A stretch of 64,000 nucleotides of DNA from Acerihabitans sp015654925 (GTDB lineage Bacteria; Pseudomonadota; Gammaproteobacteria; Enterobacterales; Enterobacteriaceae), in the NCBI RefSeq assembly GCF_047324175.1, contig NZ_CP178732.1, positions 4,154,001-4,218,000 on the forward strand. Reading direction: 5' to 3'. The position numbers and the translations under genes were made by a program. The notes under the pieces were generated by a model. It had not been told where the DNA came from and ran no database searches. It saw only the letters and a list, made by a program, of their open reading frames with translations. Below are positions 8,939 through 17,248 of this stretch, in pieces (positions within the stretch are counted from its first letter, which is position 1; the number at the start of each line of letters is the position of its first letter).

Positions 8939-9883
8939 ATGGCATCGACACCTGCCCATGCGCATGGCGCGACGGAAAATAGCAATAACAAGCGCCTGAT
9001 GGCGGCATTTGTGGTGACGGCCGTATTTATGGCGGTGGAAGTGGTCGGCGGCGTAATGTCGGGTTCGCTGGCCTTGCTGGCCGATGCGGGCCATATGCTG
9101 ACCGATGCGGCCGCGTTGCTGATGGCGCTGATGGCGGTGCGTTTCGCGCAGCGCAAACCCAATAGCCGGCACACCTTCGGTTATCTGCGGCTGACGACCC
9201 TGGCGGCCTTTTTGAATGCCCTGGCCTTGTTGGTGATTACCCTGCTGATTGTGTGGGAGGCGATTCGCCGTTTTTATCAGCCGCATCCTATCCAGGGTTG
9301 GACGATGATGGTGATTGCCGTCGCCGGGTTGGTGGCCAATTTGCTTTCTTTCTGGCTGTTGCACGGCGGCGAAGGCGAGAAAAATATTAATTTGCGGGCC
9401 GCGGCGCTGCATGTGCTGGGGGATTTGCTGGGGTCGGTGGGCGCCATCGCGGCGGCGGTGGTAATTATGATGACCGGCTGGATGCCAATCGATCCGATTT
9501 TATCGATTTTGGTGTCTTGCCTGGTGCTGCGCAGCGGCTGGCGGTTGTTGCGCGAGAGTTTGCATGAATTGCTGGAGGGGACGCCCAGCCAGATCGATAT
9601 CGATAAATTGAAGCGCGAGTTGTCGCTGAATATTCCCGAAGTGCGTAATGTGCATCATGTGCATATTTGGCTGATAGGGGAGAGGCCGGTGATGACGCTG
9701 CATGCGCAGGTGGTGCCGCCTTATGACCATGATGCGCTGCTGCACCAGATCCAGGATTATTTATTGGATCATTATCAGATCGGTCATGTGACGGTGCAGA
9801 TGGAGTATCAGCAGTGTCCGCAGGATGATTGCGGTATTACCGAGGGCAGTAGCGAACTGGCGCACGCGCATCATCATCATTGA
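8939..9883 (+). CDS. zitB: Zinc efflux transporter ZitB (CDF family)
   Basis: Inner-membrane Zn(II)/H+ antiporter of the cation diffusion facilitator family. About six hydrophobic segments span residues 20-200, with the metal-site helices LLADAGHMLTD and LHVLGDLLGS. A cytoplasmic C-terminal domain follows (NIPEVRNVHHVHIW). Histidines are enriched at both ends (AHAHG near the N terminus, HAHHHH at the C terminus), typical of ZitB. Upstream in-frame TTG (8912) and ATG (8924) exist; ATG 8939 is chosen because it gives 314 aa against 313 in E. coli. Convergent with nadA; the usual pnuC between them is missing. Confidence 0.95.
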   Translation: MASTPAHAHGATENSNNKRLMAAFVVTAVFMAVEVVGGVMSGSLALLADAGHMLTDAAALLMALMAVRFAQRKPNSRHTFGYLRLTTLAAFLNALALLVITLLIVWEAIRRFYQPHPIQGWTMMVIAVAGLVANLLSFWLLHGGEGEKNINLRAAALHVLGDLLGSVGAIAAAVVIMMTGWMPIDPILSILVSCLVLRSGWRLLRESLHELLEGTPSQIDIDKLKRELSLNIPEVRNVHHVHIWLIGERPVMTLHAQVVPPYDHDALLHQIQDYLLDHYQIGHVTVQMEYQQCPQDDCGITEGSSELAHAHHHH

Positions 9884-9959
9884 AGGTGGGGCTGGTCGAG
9901 TACCGCTCGTTGGGACCCGGCGGATCGCGGGCTTGCCGCGCCGCCGGGTGGGCGCGGGG

Positions 9960-11021
9960 TCAGGCGTTGCCGGTGACGCGGAGTTTGAGTTCGGCGGCAA
10001 AGGCCAGCATGCGGTTCAGGGGGATAAGGGCCTTGTGGCGGAGTTCATCGGCAACCAGCACCTCGTGGGTCTGTCCGCCGTGTTCGAGGCCGTCAGCGAC
10101 CGCTTTAAGGCCGTTCATGGCCATCCAAGGGCAGTGGGCGCAGCTGCGGCAGGTGGCGCCTTCTCCGGCGGTGGGCGCTTCAAGCAGGGTTTTGTCGGGG
10201 CAGGCCTGCTGCATTTTATAGAAGATGCCGCGATCGGTGGCGACAATCATTTGCTGCTGGGGCAGGGTTCTGGCCGCCTGGATTAGTTGGCTGGTGGAGC
10301 CCACCGCATCGGCCAGATCGACGATGGCCTGCGGGGATTCGGGATGGACCAGGATCGCCGCGTGGGGGTAGAGCCGTTTCATGCGCAGGAGCGCCTGGGT
10401 TTTGAATTCGTCATGAACGATGCAGGCGCTTTGCCAGCACAGGATGTCCGCGCCGGTTTGCTGTTGGACATAGCGTCCCAGGTGGCGATCCGGCGCCCAG
10501 ATGATTTTTTCGCCTAGGCTGTCAAGGTGCTCGATGAGTTCGACGGCGATGCTGGAGGTTACGACCCAGTCCGCGCGGGCTTTGACCGCCGCCGAAGTAT
10601 TGGCATACACCACCACGGTACGATCCGGGTGGGCATCGCAGAAGGCGCTGAATTCATCTACCGGGCAACCGAGATCGAGGGAGCATTCCGCTTTGAGGGT
10701 AGGCATCAGTACGGTTTTTTCGGGACTGAGGATTTTTGCGGTTTCGCCCATGAACCGTACGCCGGCGACCAATAAGGTGGTTGCGGGGTGGGTGCTGCCG
10801 AAGCGGGCCATTTCCAGGGAGTCGGCGACGCAGCCGCCGGTGGCTTCGGCCAGGGCCTGGATTTCCGGGTCGGTGTAGTAGTGGGCGACCATGACCGCGT
10901 TGCGCTGTTTTAGCAGGCGTTTGATTTTTTCATGGTAAAACTGCTTTTCATCCGCACCCAGGGCGCGGGGCTTGGGAGGAAAAGGGTAAATCGCCGCATT
11001 GACGTCCAGGAGTTCGCTCAT
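9960..11021 (-). CDS. nadA: Quinolinate synthase NadA
   Basis: Condenses iminoaspartate and dihydroxyacetone phosphate into quinolinate for NAD synthesis, using an oxygen-sensitive [4Fe-4S] cluster. Cluster cysteines are visible in KAECSLDLGC, LCWQSACIVHDEF and TCRSCAHCPW, with the conserved GVRFMGETAKIL and PESPQAIVDLADAVGSTSQL motifs. A GTG five codons upstream (11036) is possible, but the ATG at 11021 fits the family; it gives 353 aa (E. coli 347). A NadR box lies about 100 bp upstream. The usual downstream gene pnuC is absent. Confidence 0.96.
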   Translation of the reverse strand: MSELLDVNAAIYPFPPKPRALGADEKQFYHEKIKRLLKQRNAVMVAHYYTDPEIQALAEATGGCVADSLEMARFGSTHPATTLLVAGVRFMGETAKILSPEKTVLMPTLKAECSLDLGCPVDEFSAFCDAHPDRTVVVYANTSAAVKARADWVVTSSIAVELIEHLDSLGEKIIWAPDRHLGRYVQQQTGADILCWQSACIVHDEFKTQALLRMKRLYPHAAILVHPESPQAIVDLADAVGSTSQLIQAARTLPQQQMIVATDRGIFYKMQQACPDKTLLEAPTAGEGATCRSCAHCPWMAMNGLKAVADGLEHGGQTHEVLVADELRHKALIPLNRMLAFAAELKLRVTGNA

Positions 11022-11120
11022 AGCTAGTCTCTTCACTTTAGTTCAGTAACGGTTGTTCCGTCACCTGGGTTCCGCGCTTGGGCTACGTGCTGGAGAGCCG
11101 GGTAGTCTTTGCGGCCTGCT

Positions 11121-11138
11121 TGTTTTATATACTAAACA
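11121..11138. promoter_or_regulatory. Putative NadR operator upstream of nadA
   Basis: TGTTTT-N6-TAAACA differs from the NadR box TGTTTA-N6-TAAACA at one position. It lies 100 bp before the nadA start, in an AT-rich stretch suited to a promoter. Repression of nadA by NadR in response to NAD is known in enterobacteria. Confidence 0.65.
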
Positions 11139-11319
11139 AAATAATCAATTTTAAGGGAAAAGTCGCCTTATTTTTGTTATTTTACGTTTTTTTGTTTAGC
11201 TGGGATTACTTTTGGGCGGGTTGACAGCAATAAGGGATGAATCAGGGCGAAACTTTAGATGATTTTGGCCCGCGGTACTACTCGATAAGTGCGATAAAGA
11301 GATGCCGATCGAATTTTAA

Positions 11320-11414
11320 GCAGGTTCAAATCCGGCACGACAAGCGGTTTCCGTGAGTTTTGTATTAGAATGTTAAAGGATGAATATCTTTGAAAGTGGT
11401 GGGTCGTGCAGGAT
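11320..11414 (-). repeat. tRNA-Lys flank repeat, copy 1 (with broken tRNA 3' end)
   Basis: A 95-bp segment repeated at 11491-11585 with two differences (period 171 bp). It contains a degenerate T-arm-like start, an AT-rich spacer and, at its right end, the last 18 or so bases of a tRNA-Lys gene (complement of 11397-11414). The tRNA is then interrupted at the T-loop rather than continuing. Confidence 0.85.
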
Positions 11415-11490
11415 GACTCGGCCGTTGGCCTCGCCCTGCGGGTCGTTGCCGTACGGCAACGCTGTCTCGCAAAGCTCGACTCGAACCTGC
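11415..11490. repeat. Insert in the tRNA-Lys T-loop, tRNA-derived palindromic element
   Basis: Between the two 95-bp copies lies about 76 bp of GC-rich, hairpin-prone DNA. It contains the inverted pair GTTGCCGTACGGCAAC at about 11443-11460. It ends in CGAACCTGCG, which is again the T-arm sequence, immediately followed by the opposite-strand T-arm GCAGGTTCAAATCC (11491). The arrangement looks like a palindromic element bounded by tRNA T-arm sequence. No coding capacity was seen. Confidence 0.6.
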
Positions 11491-11585
11491 GCAGGTTCAA
11501 ATCCGGCACGACAAGCGATTTCTGTGAGTTTTGTATTAGAATGTTAAAGGATGAATATCTTTGAAAGTGGTGGGTCGTGCAGGAT
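11491..11585 (-). repeat. tRNA-Lys flank repeat, copy 2
   Basis: Second copy of the 95-bp repeat. Here the right end runs on into the intact tRNA-Lys gene at 11568-11643, so copy 2 is the natural 3' flank of that gene and copy 1 is its duplicate. Confidence 0.85.
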
Positions 11586-11643
11586 TCGAACCTGCGACCA
11601 ATTGATTAAAAGTCAACTGCTCTACCAACTGAGCTAACGACCC
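11568..11643 (-). tRNA. tRNA-Lys (UUU)
   Basis: 76 nt with encoded CCA. Acceptor GGGTCGT pairs with ACGACCC, the T-loop is GTTCGAATC, and the anticodon loop gives TTT. Identical in layout to E. coli lysT-family tRNAs, which lie in the same place between cpoB and nadA. The Val tRNAs of that E. coli operon are not present here. Confidence 0.97.
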
Positions 11644-11676
11644 ATAACAGGGGATACTGCGTTTGTAGCGGATAAT

Positions 11677-11752
11677 TGGTGGGTCGTGCAGGATTCGAAC
11701 CTGCGACCAATTGATTAAAAGTCAACTGCTCTACCAACTGAGCTAACGACCC
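11677..11752 (-). tRNA. tRNA-Lys (UUU), promoter-proximal copy
   Basis: 76 nt with encoded CCA, the same sequence as the downstream copy and separated from it by 33 bp, so the two are co-transcribed. First gene after the promoter at 11813-11840. Confidence 0.97.
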
Positions 11753-11812
11753 CGATATCCGTAATTTTGCTGTTACCGCGGGTAAAACGCTTTCCCTTGG
11801 CAACGGCGGCAT

Positions 11813-11840
11813 ATATTACTAACTAAATTATTCTGCGCAA
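11813..11840 (-). promoter_or_regulatory. Promoter of the tRNA-Lys operon
   Basis: On the minus strand: -35 TTGCGC, 16-bp spacer, -10 TAATAT, then a GC-rich discriminator (GCCGCC) as expected for stringently controlled stable-RNA promoters. It lies about 60 bp before the first tRNA-Lys. Confidence 0.6.
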
Positions 11841-11931
11841 CCTAAATTTCCCACAATAGCGTTCAACTGCTTGATCTTCGAGCACTCAGGCCTAAATCCG
11901 GCGAATTAAACCTCGTTTAGACCCAAATGGT

Positions 11932-12729
11932 TTAAAGACTGGCCAATCGTTTTTGCGCTTGTTTGGCAGAATCGGTATTTGGATAAAGTTTGATCACCTG
12001 CTGGTAAACGGCCTTAGCTTTGTCGGTTTGGCCTTTTTCCTGCATGATTACCCCAACTTTAAACAGTGCTTCGGAGCTTTTCGGCGATTTCGGATAATTT
12101 TTGACGACCAGGGCAAAATAGTAAGCCGCGTCGTCTTTTTTACCCTTGTTGTAATTCAACTGACCGAGCCAGTAATTCGCATTCGGCTGGTAGGTTGAAT
12201 CAGGATAGCGTTTTATAAAGTTCTGAAATGCCGTGATACCCTCATCGTACTGTTTTTTCTCCAGTACCAGGGCTACCGCCGCGTTGTAATCGGTATTGGC
12301 ATCACCCGTGCTGGCGCCGACCGACGGAGCCGCCGCCGCTTGGGGAGCATCACCATTGGGTGCAGGACTGGCATTGTCGGCGCCAGCGCCCGTTGAAGCC
12401 GCATCCTGGCCGCCTTTGCCGCTGCTCAGGCTGTCCATTTGCTGGTAGATTTGTTTCTGGCGTTCAACCACCTGCGAGAGTTGATACTGATTTTCCTGGA
12501 TTTGACCCCGTAAAGAATCGATATCGCGCTGGGAGTCGGAAAGCTGTTGCTGAAGTTGGGTTAATAGCTGGCCGTGAGCATTGGAGATACGCTCAAGTTG
12601 AGTGACCCGGTCTTCCACCGAGCCTGAGCCTACATTACTGATTGGCGCTTGGGCGGTAGCGGCCCAGGGGGCCGCTACGCCAACCAGCAACGACAGACTT
12701 AGCAAATAATGTCTGAAGTTACCGCTCAT
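11932..12729 (-). CDS. cpoB: CpoB (YbgF), cell division coordinator of the Tol-Pal system
   Basis: Periplasmic protein that links PBP1B peptidoglycan synthesis with Tol-driven outer-membrane constriction. Signal peptide with cleavage after ATAQA (about residue 27), then a coiled-coil trimerisation segment with repeated Q/L/S heptads (about 38-95). A low-complexity A/G/N linker follows, then tetratricopeptide repeats (from about 135: DYNAAVALVLEKKQYDEGI, YWLGQLNYNKGKKDDA, FKVGVIMQEKGQTDKA). 265 aa against 263 in E. coli. Starts 9 bp after pal and closes the tol-pal operon. Confidence 0.95.
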   Translation of the reverse strand: MSGNFRHYLLSLSLLVGVAAPWAATAQAPISNVGSGSVEDRVTQLERISNAHGQLLTQLQQQLSDSQRDIDSLRGQIQENQYQLSQVVERQKQIYQQMDSLSSGKGGQDAASTGAGADNASPAPNGDAPQAAAAPSVGASTGDANTDYNAAVALVLEKKQYDEGITAFQNFIKRYPDSTYQPNANYWLGQLNYNKGKKDDAAYYFALVVKNYPKSPKSSEALFKVGVIMQEKGQTDKAKAVYQQVIKLYPNTDSAKQAQKRLASL

Positions 12730-12738
12730 GCAATTCTC

Positions 12739-13257
12739 TTAGTATACCAGTACGGCACGACGGTTCTTGGCGTAAGCCGATTCGTCATGTCCCAGTACGG
12801 CCGGTTTTTCTTTACCGTAAGATACGATAGAGATCTGATCGGCAGTTACGCCTTTACCCTGAAGATACATCTTCACGGCGCTGGCGCGACGTTCGCCCAG
12901 GGCGATGTTGTATTCCGGCGTACCGCGTTCATCCGCATGACCTTCAATGGTCACTTTATAAGACGGATTGCTGCGCAGGAAGTTAGCATGCGCGTCCAGC
13001 ATTTGAGCAAAATCAGAACGGATGTCGTACTTATCAAGATCAAAGTAGACGATATTGTTCCTTTGCAGCTCTTGCATCTGCAGACGAGCCTGTTCTTCGG
13101 AGGACGCATTGCCGCTATTGGCACTGTCCATACCATTAGTGCCAGCGCCCATGGCCGAATCAGCACCATTGTTCGCGCTTTTGTGGGAACTACACGCGGC
13201 GATAGCCAGTACCGGCACAGCCAACATCAGCCCTTTTAGCACTTTGTTCAGTTGCAT
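12739..13257 (-). CDS. pal: Peptidoglycan-associated lipoprotein Pal
   Basis: Outer-membrane lipoprotein that binds peptidoglycan and TolB. Lipobox LAIAAC puts the lipidated cysteine at residue 22. A flexible Ser/Asn/Gly linker is followed by an OmpA-like domain (about 65-172) with the diaminopimelate-binding motif region YFDLDKYDIRSDF and EGHADERGTPEYNIALGERRA. 172 aa, the usual size. It sits between tolB and cpoB on the same strand. Confidence 0.98.
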   Translation of the reverse strand: MQLNKVLKGLMLAVPVLAIAACSSHKSANNGADSAMGAGTNGMDSANSGNASSEEQARLQMQELQRNNIVYFDLDKYDIRSDFAQMLDAHANFLRSNPSYKVTIEGHADERGTPEYNIALGERRASAVKMYLQGKGVTADQISIVSYGKEKPAVLGHDESAYAKNRRAVLVY

Positions 13258-13300
13258 CTCATTTTCCTTTTATAGTTTGCCATACATATTTACACATGCA

Positions 13301-14593
13301 TCACAGATACGGAGACCAGGCAGGAAATTTGACCTGTCCATCAGTCGCCGGAAGACGCGCTTTGAAACGCCCATCAATCGAAACCAGTTGTAGCACGGAC
13401 CCCATCCCTTGTGTAGAGCTGTAGATAACCATGGTGCCATTGGGCGCGATGCTTGGCGTCTCATCCAGGAACGTGGCCGATAATACTTGCACGGCTCCCG
13501 TTGCCAGATCTTGTTTTGCGATATGTTGAGCGCCGCCGTTGCTGCTGACCATGACCAGGAATTTCCCGTCCGCGCTCACGTCCGCATCCTGATTCTGGGA
13601 ACCTTCCCAGGTCAGGCGCTGCGGACTACCGCCATTAATTCCAATTTTGTAGACTTGCGGACGACCGCCCTGATCCGAGGTATAAGCCAGCGTCTGGCTA
13701 TCTGGGAACCAGGTGGGTTCCGTGTTATTGCTGCGACCGTTGGTCACCTGCGTGATCTGGCCGGAGCCCAAATTCATGACATACAGATTCAAGCTGCCGG
13801 ACTTCGACAGGGCGAACGCCAGTTTAGAACCGTCGGGAGAGAATGCCGGCGCGCCGTTATGCTGCGGGAAGCTGGCAATCTGCCGGATGCTGCTGGTGGC
13901 CAGGGTTTGCACCACCAGGGCGGAACGGCCGCTTTCAAAGGTCACGTAGGCCAGTTTGCTGCCGTCAGGAGACCAGGCCGGAGACATCAGCGGCTGAGGC
14001 GAACGATGGACCACAAACTGATTGAACCCGTCGTAATCCGCTACGCGGACCTCATAAGGATACTGCCCGCCATTGGTTTGCACCACATAAGCTATGCGGG
14101 TGCGGAACGCGCCCTTGATCCCGGTCAATTTTTCAAAGGTTTCGTCGCTGGCGGTATGCGCGGCATAGCGCAACCACTGCTTGGTCACTTTAAATTGGTT
14201 CTGCGCCAGGATAGAGCCCGGATTGCCGGAGGTGTCCACCAATTGGTAGGAAACCACATAACCGCCGTCGGCGCTGGGCTGAACCTGCCCAATCACCACT
14301 GCGTCGATGCCCAGCGCGGTCCATGCCGCCGGCGTGACTTCGGCCGCGGTGGTCGGCTGCTGGGGCAGCCGCGAAACGTCGAGAGGATTGAATTTACCGC
14401 TGTTGCGTAAATCCGCCGCCACGATACCGCCAACCTCTGCCGGCGCCGCGCCCGGACCTGCCCATTTAAACGGGACCACGCCAATCGGACGAGCCGAATC
14501 TACCCCCTGCGTGATCTCAATTCGCACTTCCGCATGCAGCACGGATGCCCATAATAGTAATATACCTAGCGCTACTCGAAATGCCTGCTTCAT
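13301..14593 (-). CDS. tolB: Tol-Pal system beta-propeller protein TolB
   Basis: Periplasmic partner of Pal and TolA. Signal peptide ends at VLHA (residue 21), leaving the TolA-binding N terminus EVRIEITQGVD. An N-terminal alpha/beta domain is followed by a six-bladed propeller shown by repeats such as SPAWSPDGSKLAYVTF, APAFSPDGSKLAFALS and EPTWFPDSQTLAYTSD. An in-frame ATG exists at 14605, but the ATG at 14593 is better placed behind GGGAG and gives 430 aa exactly as in E. coli. Downstream of tolA. Confidence 0.97.
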   Translation of the reverse strand: MKQAFRVALGILLLWASVLHAEVRIEITQGVDSARPIGVVPFKWAGPGAAPAEVGGIVAADLRNSGKFNPLDVSRLPQQPTTAAEVTPAAWTALGIDAVVIGQVQPSADGGYVVSYQLVDTSGNPGSILAQNQFKVTKQWLRYAAHTASDETFEKLTGIKGAFRTRIAYVVQTNGGQYPYEVRVADYDGFNQFVVHRSPQPLMSPAWSPDGSKLAYVTFESGRSALVVQTLATSSIRQIASFPQHNGAPAFSPDGSKLAFALSKSGSLNLYVMNLGSGQITQVTNGRSNNTEPTWFPDSQTLAYTSDQGGRPQVYKIGINGGSPQRLTWEGSQNQDADVSADGKFLVMVSSNGGAQHIAKQDLATGAVQVLSATFLDETPSIAPNGTMVIYSSTQGMGSVLQLVSIDGRFKARLPATDGQVKFPAWSPYL

Positions 14594-14734
14594 TTCATCT
14601 CCCATACCGAGGCGATACGCCCCGATAAATTAGCAGAATTTTAACTAAACCACTTAAACAAAACCATAAATCACAAGTAGACAACATAGTCTAAATCTTA
14701 AACATCTACCGTTAAATTTTGACTTCTTTACCAT

Positions 14735-16069
14735 TTATTGCGGTTTAAAATCAATTGGCGCGTTTTTAAAGACTTCATAGACCGCCTGGCTGGGCGGTTT
14801 AGGTATTTTCGCCAGCTTAGCCGCTGAAACCGCCGCTTTACAAAGGGCTTCATCACCGCCCTCTTCCGCCACCGAAATCAACATGCCGTCCGGTGCCAGT
14901 TTCATTCTTAACACGCAGGTTTTGCCGTTAAACGCGGGATCGCTATAAAAGTGCTGCATGATCGCCGCTTTCACCTGTTGTCCATAGCTATTGATATCCG
15001 CTCCCGACGCCCCGCTCTCCTTGCTGGTGCCGGTACCTTTAGGTTTACTGGCTCCGCTTGGCCCGCCGCCGGCCTTAGGCGCGTTTTTCGAATCGGTTAA
15101 TCCGCCGAGCAAATCATCCACTTCGCTGGACTGCTTGGCGGCTGCGGCGGCCGCGGCTTTTTTCGCATCCCCGGCGGCTTTTTTGGCTGCCGCCGCAGCG
15201 GCTTTGGCTTCAGCGGCCGCGGCGGCCTTGGCTTCGGCGGCCTGATCGGCTTTAGCCTGGGCGGCGGCGGCGGCTTTTTCTTTAGCCGCTTCGGCTTTGG
15301 CGGCTTCGGCTTTTTCGGCCGCGGCGGCCTTGGCGGCCTCGGCTTTAGCGCTGGCCGCTTGCGCCGCGGCTTCTTTCTTGGCGTCTTCTACCGCTTTAGC
15401 CTTGGCCGCCTGGTCCGCTTTGGCCTGGGCCTGAGCCTGGGCCGCGGCATCCGCCTGTTTTTTAGCCGCGGCCGCGGCGGCGGCCTGTTTGCTGGCCTCG
15501 GCTTCGGCCTGTTTTTTCGCTTCGGCGGCGGCTTTGGCCTGCTGCGCGGCTTCGGCCTTGGCGGTTGCCGCGGCGGCTTCAGCCTGTTTCTGCTGTTCCT
15601 TGGCCTGGGCAGTGGCGGCTTCGGCCTGCTGCTTTTGCTCAGCCGCCTGCTTCGCGGCTTCCGCGGCTTCTTTCTGCTGCTCGGCCTGCTGCGCTTTTTG
15701 CTGTTCTTTTTGCTGCTGCGCCGCTTCCTGCGCCGCCAGCCGATCTTTTTCCAGTTCTTTCAGGCGCTGCTGCTCGGCGGCCTGCTTTTGCTGTAGCTCT
15801 TCCGCCTGCTGCTGCGCCTGCTTTTCACGCAGCTGCGATGCACGCTGGGCGTCCGTCTGCTGCTGCTGTTGACGATTATATTGCTGTACCACGGCACCGG
15901 GATCGACCATTACAGCGTCGATGGACGAGCCGCCGCCTCCGCCGCCACTCGATTCGAGATTCTGCGTGTAAGAACTCCAGACCAGCAAGCCGACCAGGAG
16001 AATATGCAGAACAATCGAAATAATAATGGCACGTTTGAGCTTGTCGTTCTGTTCGGTTGCCTTTACCAC
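14735..16069 (-). CDS. tolA: TolA, inner-membrane energy-transducing protein
   Basis: Carries proton-motive energy from TolQR to TolB-Pal. One N-terminal membrane helix (IIISIVLHILLVGLLVW, about residues 15-31) is followed by a Gly-rich hinge (GGGGGGSS). A very long Ala/Lys/Glu/Gln helical domain extends from about 60 to 315. The globular C-terminal domain has its cysteine pair in KTCVLRMKL and DEALCKAAV. GTG start at 16069, as in E. coli tolA. 444 aa against 421, the excess lying in the repetitive helical region, whose alanine runs vary between species. Confidence 0.96.
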   Translation of the reverse strand: MVKATEQNDKLKRAIIISIVLHILLVGLLVWSSYTQNLESSGGGGGGSSIDAVMVDPGAVVQQYNRQQQQQTDAQRASQLREKQAQQQAEELQQKQAAEQQRLKELEKDRLAAQEAAQQQKEQQKAQQAEQQKEAAEAAKQAAEQKQQAEAATAQAKEQQKQAEAAAATAKAEAAQQAKAAAEAKKQAEAEASKQAAAAAAAKKQADAAAQAQAQAKADQAAKAKAVEDAKKEAAAQAASAKAEAAKAAAAEKAEAAKAEAAKEKAAAAAQAKADQAAEAKAAAAAEAKAAAAAAKKAAGDAKKAAAAAAAKQSSEVDDLLGGLTDSKNAPKAGGGPSGASKPKGTGTSKESGASGADINSYGQQVKAAIMQHFYSDPAFNGKTCVLRMKLAPDGMLISVAEEGGDEALCKAAVSAAKLAKIPKPPSQAVYEVFKNAPIDFKPQ

Positions 16070-16123
16070 AATCGATTCCCAAAAACAGGTTTGCCAGATA
16101 GAGCGCGCATAATCAGCATGCCA

Positions 16124-16546
16124 TTAAATAGGCTGCGTCATCAGGCCCACCGACTTGACGCCGGCCTGATGCAGCAAATTCAGCGCCTTGATAATCTCAT
16201 CATAGGGCACATCTTTCGCGCCGCCGATCAGAAATATCGTTTTAGGATTGGCCGTAATGCGCGTGCGCGCCTCGGCGACCACCTGCTCTGACGGCAACTG
16301 TTCCATACGGTTATGATCCACCACCAGACTGTACTGGCCCACACCCGACACTTCAACGATCACGGGCGGATTATCATCGGTACTGACCGCCTTCGAATCG
16401 GTCGCGTCAGGCAGGTCCACCTCGACGCTCTGGGTAATGATGGGCGCCGTCGCCATGAAAATTAACACCAGTACCAGTAAAACGTCGAGCAAGGGAACGA
16501 TGTTAATCTCTGACTTAATTTGATTTCGACCACGTCTCCGGGCCAT
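16124..16546 (-). CDS. tolR: TolR, proton-channel subunit
   Basis: Forms the TolQ-TolR proton channel energising TolA (ExbD family). The single N-terminal membrane helix IVPLLDVLLVLVLIFMATAP (about 18-37) contains the conserved proton-carrying aspartate in LLDVLL. A periplasmic domain follows, with the family segment IFLIGGAKDVPYDEIIKAL. 140 aa against 142. 15 bp after tolQ. Confidence 0.97.
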   Translation of the reverse strand: MARRRGRNQIKSEINIVPLLDVLLVLVLIFMATAPIITQSVEVDLPDATDSKAVSTDDNPPVIVEVSGVGQYSLVVDHNRMEQLPSEQVVAEARTRITANPKTIFLIGGAKDVPYDEIIKALNLLHQAGVKSVGLMTQPI

Positions 16547-16561
16547 GTTCTCCCCTCCTTC

Positions 16562-17248
16562 TTACTTAGCGCTATCGCTGGCGAAGGCCTGGCGATGCAG
16601 GATGGCGATGAACTCTTCGGTAAAGTTGTCGTAATTCTGGTCCAGCTTGTTCACCCGCTGGCTCAGCCGGTTATAAGCCATAACCGCGGGGATGGCGGCA
16701 AACAGGCCGATGGCGGTGGCGATCAGCGCTTCGGCGATACCGGGGGCCACCATTTGCAGGGTCGCCTGCTTTACCGCGCCCAGCCCGATGAAGGCATGCA
16801 TGATACCCCATACCGTCCCGAACAGGCCGATATATGGACTGATGGAACCCACGGTTCCCAGAAAAGGGATATGCGTTTCAAGCGCTTCCAGCTCGCGGTT
16901 CATGGAAATGCGCATGGCGCGCGAAGCGCCTTCCACCACCGCTTCCGGCGCATGGCTGTTGGCGCGGTGCAACCGGGCGAACTCTTTAAAACCGGAATAG
17001 AAAATCTGCTCGGACCCCGTCAGGGTGTCCCGGCGGGTCTGGCTTTCCTGATACAGGCGGGACAGTTCAATACCGGACCAGAATTTATCCTCAAAGGCTT
17101 CCGCCTCGCGGGTGGCCGTGTTTAAAATACGGGTGCGCTGGATGATAATCGCCCAGGATGCAATGGAAAAGCACATCAAAATCAACATGATCAGTTTAAC
17201 CAGAAAGCTAGCTTTCAGGAACAGATCAAAAATGTTCATGTCAGTCAC
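16562..17248 (-). CDS. tolQ: TolQ, proton-channel subunit
   Basis: Inner-membrane ExbB-family subunit with three membrane helices: about 15-35, and a conserved pair at about 135-160 (ISPYIGLFGTVWGIMHAFI) and 170-195 (GIAEALIATAIGLFAAIPAVMAY). The start is GTG, overlapping the ybgC stop as GTGA, so translation is coupled. 228 aa against 230 in E. coli. Second gene of ybgC-tolQRAB-pal-cpoB. Confidence 0.97.
   Translation of the reverse strand: MTDMNIFDLFLKASFLVKLIMLILMCFSIASWAIIIQRTRILNTATREAEAFEDKFWSGIELSRLYQESQTRRDTLTGSEQIFYSGFKEFARLHRANSHAPEAVVEGASRAMRISMNRELEALETHIPFLGTVGSISPYIGLFGTVWGIMHAFIGLGAVKQATLQMVAPGIAEALIATAIGLFAAIPAVMAYNRLSQRVNKLDQNYDNFTEEFIAILHRQAFASDSAK

Noticed and set aside
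11255..11509. 84-codon minus-strand frame across the tRNA-Lys flank repeats
   Set aside because: It covers tRNA fragments and repeat DNA and has no protein-like composition.
15000..15870. Long plus-strand frames rich in Ala, Cys, Leu and Phe opposite tolA
   Set aside because: Mirror frames of the Ala/Lys-repeat region of tolA; no start signals and biased composition explained by the real gene.
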